Below are positions 43,895 to 51,412 of a DNA stretch of 64,000 nucleotides, piece after piece. The translations under genes were made by a program, and so were the position numbers. The stretch is from NCBI RefSeq assembly GCF_021390325.1, contig NZ_JAJUWU010000008.1, forward strand, positions 1 through 64,000. The letters run 5' to 3'. The number at the start of each line of letters is the position of its first letter. Positions within the stretch are counted from its first letter, which is position 1. The stretch comes from Jiella avicenniae (GTDB taxonomy: Bacteria > Pseudomonadota > Alphaproteobacteria > Rhizobiales > Rhizobiaceae). The notes beneath the pieces were generated by a model. The model made no database searches. It saw nothing but the letters and a program-made list of their open reading frames with translations, and had not been told where the DNA came from.

Positions 43895-44800
43895 TCATCC
43901 TGCGGGCGCTTCCGCAAGATTTCTGACGAAGAGCGTCGCGACGGTCAGGTCGGCGGAGGTGCCGGGATTGCGACCGTCGCGCTTCAAAGCGGCGTCGAAG
44001 GCCAGCGCCGCTGCCAGCCGCTTCTCGGGATCGGCGATGCCGTTCAAGGCGTTACTGAACGTTTCGAAGCGTTTGCGACAGGCTTCGGCCGTTTCCAGAC
44101 CGTATTTGCGGGCGATGTGGCTGTCGGCAAATCGGCTCGCGAAGGCGAGATAGACGGCGAGTGCCGCCGGATCGCCCAGGTTGCATTCTTCGCCGTATCC
44201 GGCCGAATCGCCGGCCGGAAGACCCACCTCGAAAATCTCGCGGAACCCGTCGCGAAACTGCCGCGCGACGAGGTCGACGTCGGCGGCGAGGGCCATCGCC
44301 TCGACGAGCCCGATCTTCGGAGGCGAGCGCACGTCGGCGTCGGACCGCGCGCCGAGCCCGCCCGGATTGGCAAGGGCGATGGCGGCGAAGGCGAGCCGGG
44401 CGTCCTCGGCATCGAGATGTGCCAGCACGCTCGCCACGGCAGATCTCAGCGCGACAACCACCTCGCTTCGCCGGGCCGGCTCGGCCGGCACGCCGATCGT
44501 CTCCGCCGCTGCCGCCAGCGGAGCGCAGAGGAGCACGATGCCGAGATTGGCGTTGACGCCGACCGTCTCGAAACTCGCCTTCGTCGCCGCGGAGATGCGC
44601 TCGCCGACGGAGGCGCCGGGCCGGGCGATCATCGGCGCGGCGGCCGCCGCGGCGTCGAGGAAGGTGTCGATCGTCATCCCGTGGCCAGGGGCGAAGCGAT
44701 GGACGTTGCCGGGCTTCAGCGTCTCGACCTCGGTCCGGCAGGCGTCGCGAAAGGCCGCCTCGATTGCGGCCGGGTCCGGACGTCGCCGTCTCCGGTTCAT
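43895..44800 (-). CDS. Triphosphoribosyl-dephospho-CoA synthase-like (CitG/MdcB family) protein of the C1 island
   Basis: 301 residues from the ATG at 44798-44800, which overlaps the stop of the upstream ligase gene (ATGA). The family pattern is present: TEVETLKPGNVHRFAPGHGM (nucleotide-binding start), GASVGERISAA, VGVNANLGIVLLCAPLA and VARQFRDGFREIFEVGLP. A homologue is a regular member of H4MPT clusters in Methylobacterium (ORF5 in the older numbering), where it is thought to help make the cofactor. No citrate lyase or malonate decarboxylase genes are here, so its ordinary CoA-derived reaction is unlikely to be the role. Function inferred from context. Confidence 0.85.
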   Translation of the reverse strand: MNRRRRRPDPAAIEAAFRDACRTEVETLKPGNVHRFAPGHGMTIDTFLDAAAAAAPMIARPGASVGERISAATKASFETVGVNANLGIVLLCAPLAAAAETIGVPAEPARRSEVVVALRSAVASVLAHLDAEDARLAFAAIALANPGGLGARSDADVRSPPKIGLVEAMALAADVDLVARQFRDGFREIFEVGLPAGDSAGYGEECNLGDPAALAVYLAFASRFADSHIARKYGLETAEACRKRFETFSNALNGIADPEKRLAAALAFDAALKRDGRNPGTSADLTVATLFVRNLAEAPAG

Positions 44801-45750
44801 GCGAAGGCCGGCAAGGGCCGAAGCTCCACGGACCGGCGCTCGGCGAGGGTGGCGAGGAGATCCTCGGCCCGGATCGCGGCGATGTCCCGCCCGCTCGCCT
44901 TCTTCAGGCCGGTCCACGCCGGCATCGAGTTCACCTCCAGCACATGCGGTCTGCCGCCCGCGTCCTTCAGGATGTCGACGCCGCAGAAGTCGCCGCCGAC
45001 GGCCGCCGTCGCCTGGACGGCGAGGTCTTCCAGCTCGCGGTCCGGCTCGATCGGCCGGGCGAGGGCGCCCTGCTTGATGTTGGTAATCCAGCAGGCCGCC
45101 TCCCGGCGCATCGCCGCGACGGCCCGCCCGCGCGAGACGAGGACCCGGTAATCCGACCAGCGGCCATCGGAAGAATGGCCGATGAAGCGCTGGAGATAGT
45201 AGACGCCGCCGACGATCTCGTCCGCCGGCGGCAAGTCCTCGGCGCGGCCGATCAGCTTCAGGCCCTTGCCCTGCGCCCCGAACAGCGGCTTCAGGACGAG
45301 TGCCCGATTCTCGGCGGCGACGATCCGCTCGGCCTCACGGCGCGACTCGACCGCCCAGCTTCGCGGCGCCGGCAGGCCGGCCGAGGCGACGAGGAAGCTG
45401 GTCATCGCCTTGTCGACGCAGTTCTCGACGGCCCTGGCGTCGTTCGAGACGAGGACGCCGAGCCGGCCCAGCGCATGCAGGATCGAGAGGCGCCGCGTCA
45501 CCGCCTCGAAGCTGCCGCCGTCCATGGTCCTGACGCAGACCGCGTCGGGGAGGGCGTCGCCGAACTCCGGAAAGACGAGACCATGCGCCGCCTCGGTGTC
45601 GAAGCCGACATCGGCGAGACCCGAGATCGTCACGCGCGCGCCCTTGGCCTCGAAGGCTGCCCGAAGTTCGCGGGCATGCCGGTCGAGGCTGGCCGTCACG
45701 ACGAGGACGCGCGGAGCGGCAGGCGGCCGAGTCTCAGCCGAAGGAGGCAT
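44797..45750 (-). CDS. ATP-grasp ligase (RimK/MptN-like) of the C1 island
   Basis: 317 residues. ATP-grasp marks: DKAMTSFLVASAGLPAPRSW, LVLKPLFGAQGKGLKL (the P-loop-like nucleotide binding segment), VYYLQRFIGHSSDGRWSDYR and DILKDAGGRPHVLEVNSMPA (Asp and Glu/Asn metal ligands). The nearest functional relatives are RimK and MptN, which add glutamate to tetrahydrosarcinapterin. The corresponding Methylobacterium gene lies in the same cluster, so modification of the pterin side chain is plausible. Its C-terminus overlaps the next gene by four bases, and its N-terminus overlaps mch by 17. Confidence 0.88.
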   Translation of the reverse strand: MPPSAETRPPAAPRVLVVTASLDRHARELRAAFEAKGARVTISGLADVGFDTEAAHGLVFPEFGDALPDAVCVRTMDGGSFEAVTRRLSILHALGRLGVLVSNDARAVENCVDKAMTSFLVASAGLPAPRSWAVESRREAERIVAAENRALVLKPLFGAQGKGLKLIGRAEDLPPADEIVGGVYYLQRFIGHSSDGRWSDYRVLVSRGRAVAAMRREAACWITNIKQGALARPIEPDRELEDLAVQATAAVGGDFCGVDILKDAGGRPHVLEVNSMPAWTGLKKASGRDIAAIRAEDLLATLAERRSVELRPLPAFA

Positions 45751-46705
45751 CGATCAGCTCCGGATCGACCTTGCCGGCCGAGAAGGTCTCGCCGGTCTCC
45801 AGCGCGACCACCTGCACCTCGGCGGGGGAGAACAGCATGCCGTCGATCTTGTAGAAGTCGCCCTCGTAGCGGCTGAAGATCTCCTTGAAGGGCTTGCCGT
45901 AGTCGGCGGAGGTGCTGCTCGGCAGTTTTTCCGCGAGGTCTTTTGCCGCCGCCGCCGGGCCGGTGACGGCGAGCATCACCCGGCCGCCATAGATCACCGC
46001 GTCGTTGGTGCGGCCCATGGCGGTGAGGAAGTCCGGATGCGGGGGGCTGAGCGGCGCCGTGCCGATGCCCTCTACGATGGCGCCCATGTCGAAATGCAGT
46101 TCGTGCGCCTTGTGGAGGGCGACCTCGACGACCCGGCCGACGATCTGGACGCTGCCGGCCAGCGACTGGGTCGGGGTGAAGATGATCGTCAGTTGTTCCG
46201 GGGCGACGTCGCAATCGTCGGCGATGCGGCGCACCAGCGCCTCGGGCGGCGGGCTCGCGGCCTCGAGCACGATCGTCGCCGTCTCGCTCTGGTCGGCATA
46301 GGCGATGTCCTCGAACAGCGCCTCCTTGCCGGCGAGCGCCCGGGCCGGGCCGGAGCCCATGGAGAAATAGGCGTCCTCGCCCTCCTGGTTGGTCAGCTGC
46401 CAGCCGGCATACTGGCTGCCCATGCAGGCGATCACCGGGTTCGACGTGCGCACCGTCAGGGCAAACGGCCAGCGGGCGAGCCGCTCCGACGGCGCGATGG
46501 CCACGGTGCCGAGGCCGCCGAGGCAGATCTCGGTGATCAGCCGTCCGGCTTCCAGGCTGCCGGGAACGGTCGCGCCGGCGTCGATCACCGTTTCGCCGGC
46601 CGCGCCCGTCGATACGGCGAGCCTCAGTTCCTGTGCCCGTTGCTTCAGCTCCGCGACGAGAGGCAGGACCCCCTCGTTCACGGACAACAGCCTCGTGGTA
46701 CTCAT
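45734..46705 (-). CDS. mch: Methenyltetrahydromethanopterin cyclohydrolase
   Basis: 323 residues. It hydrolyses methenyl-H4MPT to formyl-H4MPT, the third step of the formaldehyde pathway. Family segments: AGRLITEICLGGLGTV, TSNPVIACMGSQYAGWQL, YFSMGSGPARALAGKEALFE, FTPTQSLAGSVQIVGRVVEV, GRTNDAVIYGG and YGKPFKEIFSRYEGDFYKID. The length equals that of archaeal and methylobacterial Mch. It overlaps the upstream ATP-grasp gene by ATGA and the downstream ligase gene by 17 bases, so it is in a tightly coupled operon. Confidence 0.97.
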   Translation of the reverse strand: MSTTRLLSVNEGVLPLVAELKQRAQELRLAVSTGAAGETVIDAGATVPGSLEAGRLITEICLGGLGTVAIAPSERLARWPFALTVRTSNPVIACMGSQYAGWQLTNQEGEDAYFSMGSGPARALAGKEALFEDIAYADQSETATIVLEAASPPPEALVRRIADDCDVAPEQLTIIFTPTQSLAGSVQIVGRVVEVALHKAHELHFDMGAIVEGIGTAPLSPPHPDFLTAMGRTNDAVIYGGRVMLAVTGPAAAAKDLAEKLPSSTSADYGKPFKEIFSRYEGDFYKIDGMLFSPAEVQVVALETGETFSAGKVDPELIDASFG

Positions 46706-47826
46706 GCCGCAATACTCCCCAGTACGTCGCCGATATGACGCGTTCTAGCATGAAAGAGCCGCTCGGCGGCCTCGGCGCTTTCGCCGGCGGCGACGACCGT
46801 GCAGATCGGTTCGCCGACGGCGAAGCGAATGGGTGGATGGCTGCGGTCGCGCGCCCAGTCCGGCCACTGAAAGCCGGCAGGGGCGCCGAGCGGACGGTCC
46901 GCCCAGGCGAGGCCGGAGGCGCGGATTTCGCCGGACGTCTCGACCCGGGGCGAAGGCAACTCGCCGCGAACCGCGGCGAGATGGAGCGCGATCAGCGGTC
47001 TCGCCGGATCGTCGAAGACGTCGAGCGTCGCGCCCGGCCGGACATTGACCTCGAGGAGCACCGGCGCGTCCTCGCGCAGGACGAAGTCGGCGCTGCACAG
47101 GCCGGTGAGCGGCAGGCGGGCGAGAATGCCGGCGACGTCCCGTCGCATGGCCGCATCGGCGTCGGCCGCAACCGCCACCGGCCCGACGGCGCCGCCATAG
47201 CGGAACGGTTCGGCCGGGCTCGGATCGGTCCATTGCCGGGAATAGCCGAGGCAGGCGTATCGGCTGCCGGCGGCGACGAAGGCCATGGAGATCCGCTCGC
47301 CCGCGACGAAACGCTGGTAGTAGCGGTCCGGCGACGGCGGGGCGCCACCGCGGACGACGTGGCTGCCGCCGCTGCCGCCGACCTTCTTCGACAGCCAGCC
47401 GGCCGGATCATCCGGCCGGGTCCGGCGGATCTCGGGATGGGCGATGCCGGCGTCCCGGCAGATCGCGGCGAAGGCCTCCGGATCCTTCAGGCGGCGGGCC
47501 GTCGCGGGGTCCGTGCCGAGGATCGGCCAGCGCTCGGCGATTGCATCGAGAAGCTCCGGCCGGTCCTCGAACCCCGCGCCATAGACGAAGCCGAGCGGCT
47601 CTTCGCCGGCCGCGAGGTTCTCCAGGGCGGCGAGGAGGTCGTCGCCCGAAAAGCCGTCGGGATAGTGGCCACGCAGCACCTCGCTCTTCCTGGCGTGATC
47701 CCGGAGGTCGAGATCGCCGAAAAAGTCGACGGCGAGCGCGTCGATCCCGGCGAGCTGCGCGCTCGCCGCGATCTGACGGGCTGAAAAGGCGGCCGTAAGG
47801 ATCGTCGGCCGGGCGGCGGTGGTCAT
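46702..47826 (-). CDS. ATP-grasp protein of the C1 island
   Basis: 374 residues from the ATG at 47824-47826, which overlaps the mtdB stop (ATGA); the frame runs open to 48990 only across mtdB. ATP-grasp character: LSKKVGGSGGSHVVRGG (nucleotide-binding loop), YYQRFVAGERISMAFVAAGS, LTGLCSADFVLREDAPVLLE and VNVRPGATLDVFD (Asn/Arg of the metal site). A homologue is found in Methylobacterium H4MPT clusters (ORF17 in the older numbering) and is thought to act in cofactor synthesis; the exact bond formed is unknown. Translationally coupled to mch downstream. Confidence 0.85.
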   Translation of the reverse strand: MTTAARPTILTAAFSARQIAASAQLAGIDALAVDFFGDLDLRDHARKSEVLRGHYPDGFSGDDLLAALENLAAGEEPLGFVYGAGFEDRPELLDAIAERWPILGTDPATARRLKDPEAFAAICRDAGIAHPEIRRTRPDDPAGWLSKKVGGSGGSHVVRGGAPPSPDRYYQRFVAGERISMAFVAAGSRYACLGYSRQWTDPSPAEPFRYGGAVGPVAVAADADAAMRRDVAGILARLPLTGLCSADFVLREDAPVLLEVNVRPGATLDVFDDPARPLIALHLAAVRGELPSPRVETSGEIRASGLAWADRPLGAPAGFQWPDWARDRSHPPIRFAVGEPICTVVAAGESAEAAERLFHARTRHIGDVLGSIAA

Positions 47827-48719
47827 GAGGCGAGCTTGCGGGCGAGCTGGAACGCGTCGCGGAAGTCGAGGCTCTGGGGCTCGCCCGCCTCGATCATCCG
47901 CTTGAGCAGGCCCTGCTCGGTGTTCGACTTGAGCGGGCCGACCGCGAGCGCGCCGATGCCGAGCGCATTCGTCCCCTCGATCGGCTCGCCATTCGCCATG
48001 ACGTCGATGCCTTCGAGGCCGAGGGGCGGGACGGCATTGGCGTCGGCGGCGACGAGGAGATGCTGGGCGGCCTGGAGCTGCTTCAGGCTCAGCACCTGGA
48101 CGCCGGCCTTGGCGGCCGAGAAGACGACCTCCGCATCCTTCACGATGGCGGTGTTCTTCTCGTCGCTGGAGCCGTCGGCCGGTTCCACCTCTGCGCCGAA
48201 GCGCTCTTTCATCTCGTCGGCGCGCTTCTGCACCCGTTCGATGCCGGAATAGCCGACGATCTTCACCTTGGCGCCTTCGAGCGCGGCGATCACCGCGGCG
48301 CAGTAGCCGACGACGCCGGTCGCGCCGAAGACGGCGATCGAGACGTCCGACAGGGACTTGCCCTTTTCGTCTTTCAGCTTCTTCTCGACGAGCGCGACCA
48401 TGGCAGCGGCCGTAGTGAAGGAGCCCGCCGGGTCGGCCATGATGTTGCAGCCGAAGGGCGGCACCAGCGCGTTCTTCGCCGCCTCGATCATGTCGAGGGC
48501 GAGCACCGCGTCGTCGCCGCCGAAGAACACCGCGGAATTGACGCCGCGATCCGGCGGCCGGGAGAAGATCACGTCCTGAACGAGATCGGTCACCTCTTCG
48601 AGCGTCACTTCCTCGTAGGGCGTGACCGAATCGTAGCCGGCGTCGAGCGCCATGTTCACGTCGAAGGGGCTGACGTGCTTGTGCGGCGTCAGCATGTGAA
48701 GAATGTTCTTGGCTGCCAT
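47823..48719 (-). CDS. mtdB: NAD(P)-dependent methylenetetrahydromethanopterin dehydrogenase
   Basis: 298 residues from the ATG at 48717-48719, which follows AAGGAGG; the frame is open a further 13 codons. It oxidises methylene-H4MPT to methenyl-H4MPT, step two. Marks: NILHMLTPHKHVSPFDVNMA (substrate side), FFGGDDAVLALDMIEAAK, PPFGCNIMADPAGSFTTAAA and the Rossmann motif VAVFGATGVVG-type loop (SIAVFGATGVVGYCAAVIAA), then KIVGYSGIERVQKRAD. MtdB uses NAD or NADP, unlike NADP-specific MtdA. Coupled by ATGA to the ATP-grasp gene. Confidence 0.96.
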   Translation of the reverse strand: MAAKNILHMLTPHKHVSPFDVNMALDAGYDSVTPYEEVTLEEVTDLVQDVIFSRPPDRGVNSAVFFGGDDAVLALDMIEAAKNALVPPFGCNIMADPAGSFTTAAAMVALVEKKLKDEKGKSLSDVSIAVFGATGVVGYCAAVIAALEGAKVKIVGYSGIERVQKRADEMKERFGAEVEPADGSSDEKNTAIVKDAEVVFSAAKAGVQVLSLKQLQAAQHLLVAADANAVPPLGLEGIDVMANGEPIEGTNALGIGALAVGPLKSNTEQGLLKRMIEAGEPQSLDFRDAFQLARKLAS

Positions 48720-48791
48720 GGCAGTGTCCTCCTTCGAATGTCTTCGTGTTGCCGTCATGCCGAATTCGTCGAGGCCGGAGAGCGTCTCGGC

Positions 48792-49754
48792 TCACATGGC
48801 GGACGGCGGGTCGATTTCGATGCCGCGATTGCGGCCGCGGGCGATGCGCAGGTCGAGGCTCTCGCCGAGGCCGGTGGCGACGAGACGGCTGACCAGACGC
48901 TCCGCCGCCGCCTCGCTTTCGCAAAAGGCGAAGCCCGTCGGGCCCCAGGAACTCTGGCCGATGCCATGGGCCCCATTGGCGGCCAGCCATTCGCAGGCGG
49001 CGGCGACCCGCTTGCTGGTGAAGACGCCGCCTTGGGCCGAGGCGAAATGGGCGCCGACCTTCTCCTGGATTTCGGCGATCGCCGCGCCGAAGGCCGGAAG
49101 GTCGCCTTCCGCAAGCCCCGGCAAGGCGCGCATCAGCACGAGCTGGCAGATCCGCGCCGCATGCGCTTCGGGAAAGGGTGGCAGGGCGGCGAAGGCGTCG
49201 AGTTCGTCCTGGCCGTGGAAGCCGGCGTCGTGCGGATCGACGACGAGGACGACGCGCCAGGCATCGGGAAAGTCGAGATGGGCGATCAGCGGCGGCGGCA
49301 GTTCCGACGCGCCCTTGCCGCCGTCGACGGCGACGCCGCCGCCGGTGACGAAGGCGACGCCGAGGCCGGACCGGCTGCCGCGGCCGAGCAGTGCGGCATC
49401 CGAGCCGGGATCGAGCGGCAGGCCCTCGAGCCGCCGCAGTCCGCAGGCGATGGCGAGCGCCAGTTGCGTTCCCGATCCGAGACCGGCATGGGGCGGGATT
49501 TGTGAGGCGACGGTGAGATCGTGGGCGCCGGCAATCCCCAGCGCCTCGCGCAGCCGAACGAGATGCTTTTCCGTTCGTTCGGCGCTTTCGCCCGAGATGC
49601 TGTCCCTCGCCGCGCGGCGGATCCGGATCGTCGTCGACGGTGCTTCGAGGGCAAGGCCGATCCCGCCGAATCGCCGCCCGAGCGATCCGCCGGGATCCAG
49701 AAACCCCAGATGCAGACGGGCGGGCGCCGAGACGGTGACGACATCGTCGATCAA
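48792..49754 (-). CDS. mptG: Beta-ribofuranosylaminobenzene 5'-phosphate synthase-like GHMP kinase fold protein
   Basis: 320 residues starting with TTG (49752-49754); no in-frame ATG or GTG is near. It carries the GHMP nucleotide-binding motif IPPHAGLGSGTQLALAIA (about 87-104), the N-terminal SAPARLHLGFLDPGGSLG and the C-terminal GQSSWGPTGFAFC. beta-RFAP synthase joins PRPP and 4-aminobenzoate, the first committed step to H4MPT. In bacteria this gene marks true H4MPT producers. It is the first gene of the minus-strand run, 72 bases from mtdB, and faces the divergent plus-strand operon. Confidence 0.92.
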   Translation of the reverse strand: MIDDVVTVSAPARLHLGFLDPGGSLGRRFGGIGLALEAPSTTIRIRRAARDSISGESAERTEKHLVRLREALGIAGAHDLTVASQIPPHAGLGSGTQLALAIACGLRRLEGLPLDPGSDAALLGRGSRSGLGVAFVTGGGVAVDGGKGASELPPPLIAHLDFPDAWRVVLVVDPHDAGFHGQDELDAFAALPPFPEAHAARICQLVLMRALPGLAEGDLPAFGAAIAEIQEKVGAHFASAQGGVFTSKRVAAACEWLAANGAHGIGQSSWGPTGFAFCESEAAAERLVSRLVATGLGESLDLRIARGRNRGIEIDPPSAM

Positions 49755-49827
49755 AAAAACATCCTGCCTTCGAAGTGCCCGTGCTCTATTATTGCGGCCT
49801 CAGACACAGGGGCAAGGGAGAAATTCC
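49755..49827. promoter_or_regulatory. Divergent promoter region of the C1 island
   Basis: Only 73 bases separate the divergent start codons of mptG and the carbinolamine dehydratase gene. It contains a run of seven A and a TATTAT hexamer at 49787-49792, placed to serve as a -10 for the plus strand; no good -35 is visible, so an activator may be needed. Both operons must be driven from here. Confidence 0.5.
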
Positions 49828-50199
49828 ATGGCTGCCAAGACCTACAACGATGCCGAAGTCGAAGAGCGGCTCAAGACCGAGCTGCCGACGTGGCGCCTTG
49901 AGGACGGCTGGATCCGCCGGACCTACAAGACCCACGGCTGGAAGGGCACCTTGATGGTGATCAACACCGTCGGCCATCTCGCCGAGGCGGCCTTCCACCA
50001 TCCGGACATCACCGCGTCCTATGCCTGGGTCGAGGTGCGGCTGATGAACCATGCCGCCAAGGGCATCACCGATTCGGATTTCGCCCTGGCGAAGAAGATC
50101 GAGGAGGTGGTGACGTGGCAGCCCGGCAAGGAGGGCGGTCCGCTTTCCGGAACGCCGGACGATCCGCGCTTCGCCTACATCAAGCACGACAAGTCCTGA
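49828..50199 (+). CDS. Pterin-4a-carbinolamine dehydratase (PCD) family protein in the C1 island
   Basis: 123 residues from ATG 49828, with AAGGGAG upstream. The complete active-site motif of the family is present: EAAFHHP, five residues, Tyr, nine residues, His (in LMNHAAKG), then an Asp eight residues on (GITDSD). In phenylalanine hydroxylase systems this enzyme dehydrates 4a-hydroxy-tetrahydropterin; there is no phenylalanine hydroxylase gene in the window. Its place at the head of the fhc operon suggests action on a methanopterin or related pterin intermediate, which is inference. Some extra length at both ends compared with the ~100-residue minimal form. Confidence 0.9.
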   Translation: MAAKTYNDAEVEERLKTELPTWRLEDGWIRRTYKTHGWKGTLMVINTVGHLAEAAFHHPDITASYAWVEVRLMNHAAKGITDSDFALAKKIEEVVTWQPGKEGGPLSGTPDDPRFAYIKHDKS

Positions 50200-50265
50200 C
50201 GCCGGAGTCCCGGCATTTGACCTTGGCGCGTCAGACGATAGTTTGGCGCCGGGCACGGAAGGCGA

Positions 50266-51384
50266 ATGACAGTGGACACAGCGTGGATCGACGGGCGGCC
50301 GGCAACGCTTGAAGACGCCCTGCAGGCGGCGGCGGGTCTCCTGGACGGATCGCGTCTGCCCTTCGTCGGCGGCCTGCGCACCGACGTCGCCGGTCTGCGC
50401 TCGGCACTCTCGCTGGCTCGCCGGATCGGCGCCGTCGTCGATCATCGCCTCTCCGCGGCGATCTATCCCTTCATCGTCGCCGCGCGGGAAAACGGCGCCT
50501 TTCTGGCCGCGCCCGCAGAGATGAGGCGGCGCGCCGACCGGGTGGTGGTCATGGGAGACGAGGCCGCCGAGATCGGCGCCGACGTCATCCGCATGCTGAC
50601 CGACGCGAGCCCGGATCTCGGCATCGGGACGCGCGGGAGCGAACGGCTCTTCATGACGCTCGGCAGCAAGAACGCGGCTTCTCCGGGCTCCACGGCGAGC
50701 CGCCACGTCGACTGCGCCAGCAGCGAGATCGTCGACGTTCTCGGCATGGTCCGGGCGGGGATGGCGGGACGCCGGAGCGGCGAGGGCGCTCTGGGCGAGG
50801 AGACCGTCGCGACGATCACCTCTTTCCTCACCGACGCTGGTTTCTGCTGCATCGTCTTCTCGCCGGCCGAGTTCGGCGAACTCGGCACCGAGCAGATCTT
50901 CGGCCTCGTCGCCGACCTGAACGAGACGACGCGGGCGAGCACGCTGCCGGTCCTCGCCGCAGCCGACGCCATGGGCGCGGCGCTGCAGGCGACCTGGACG
51001 GCGGGGTTCCCCTTGCGTTTCGCCTTCGGGCGAGGCGCGGGCGAGCACGACGCGGCGCTGAACGCTGGCGAGCGCCAGCTTTCGGGTGCGGGCGAAGCGG
51101 ATCTGGCGATCCTTATCGATGCGCTCGACGGCGCGGCGCCGGCCGAGGCGAAAGCCGCCATTCCCACCATCGCGATCACTGCCGATCCGGCCTCGGCCGG
51201 GGCTGCGCGGATCGCCTTTCACGTCGCGACCGCCGGGCGCGACTATGACGGCGTCCTTTACGAGCCGCGGTTCGGCAGTTTCGTCGCCAAGGCCGCGCAG
51301 AGGAACAGCGAGCTGCCGTCGGCGGCCGCGATCCTCGACGCCTTGACCGAGCAACTCGGCGAGCGCGCCCGAGATGCGGCCTGA
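50266..51384 (+). CDS. fhcB: Formyltransferase/hydrolase complex subunit B
   Basis: 372 residues, GGAAGGCG ribosome binding site before ATG. It belongs to the formylmethanofuran dehydrogenase B family but, like other bacterial FhcB proteins, lacks the N-terminal Cys cluster that binds iron-sulphur and the molybdopterin Cys/Sec site, so it is not a redox enzyme; it is a structural part of the Fhc complex. Seen are ATLEDALQAAAGLLDG, LPFVGGLRTDVAGLRSALSL, GAVVDHRLSAAIYPF and RVVVMGDEAAEIGADV. First of the fhcBADC order; 28 bases to fhcA. Confidence 0.92.
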   Translation: MTVDTAWIDGRPATLEDALQAAAGLLDGSRLPFVGGLRTDVAGLRSALSLARRIGAVVDHRLSAAIYPFIVAARENGAFLAAPAEMRRRADRVVVMGDEAAEIGADVIRMLTDASPDLGIGTRGSERLFMTLGSKNAASPGSTASRHVDCASSEIVDVLGMVRAGMAGRRSGEGALGEETVATITSFLTDAGFCCIVFSPAEFGELGTEQIFGLVADLNETTRASTLPVLAAADAMGAALQATWTAGFPLRFAFGRGAGEHDAALNAGERQLSGAGEADLAILIDALDGAAPAEAKAAIPTIAITADPASAGAARIAFHVATAGRDYDGVLYEPRFGSFVAKAAQRNSELPSAAAILDALTEQLGERARDAA

Positions 51385-51412
51385 ACCAGAGCGGCCGGGA
51401 GGAATTTAGCAC

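Noticed and set aside
47827-48990. N-terminal extension of the ATP-grasp frame across mtdB
   Set aside because: This part is the shifted frame of mtdB. The ATG at 47824-47826 overlapping the mtdB stop is the natural start.
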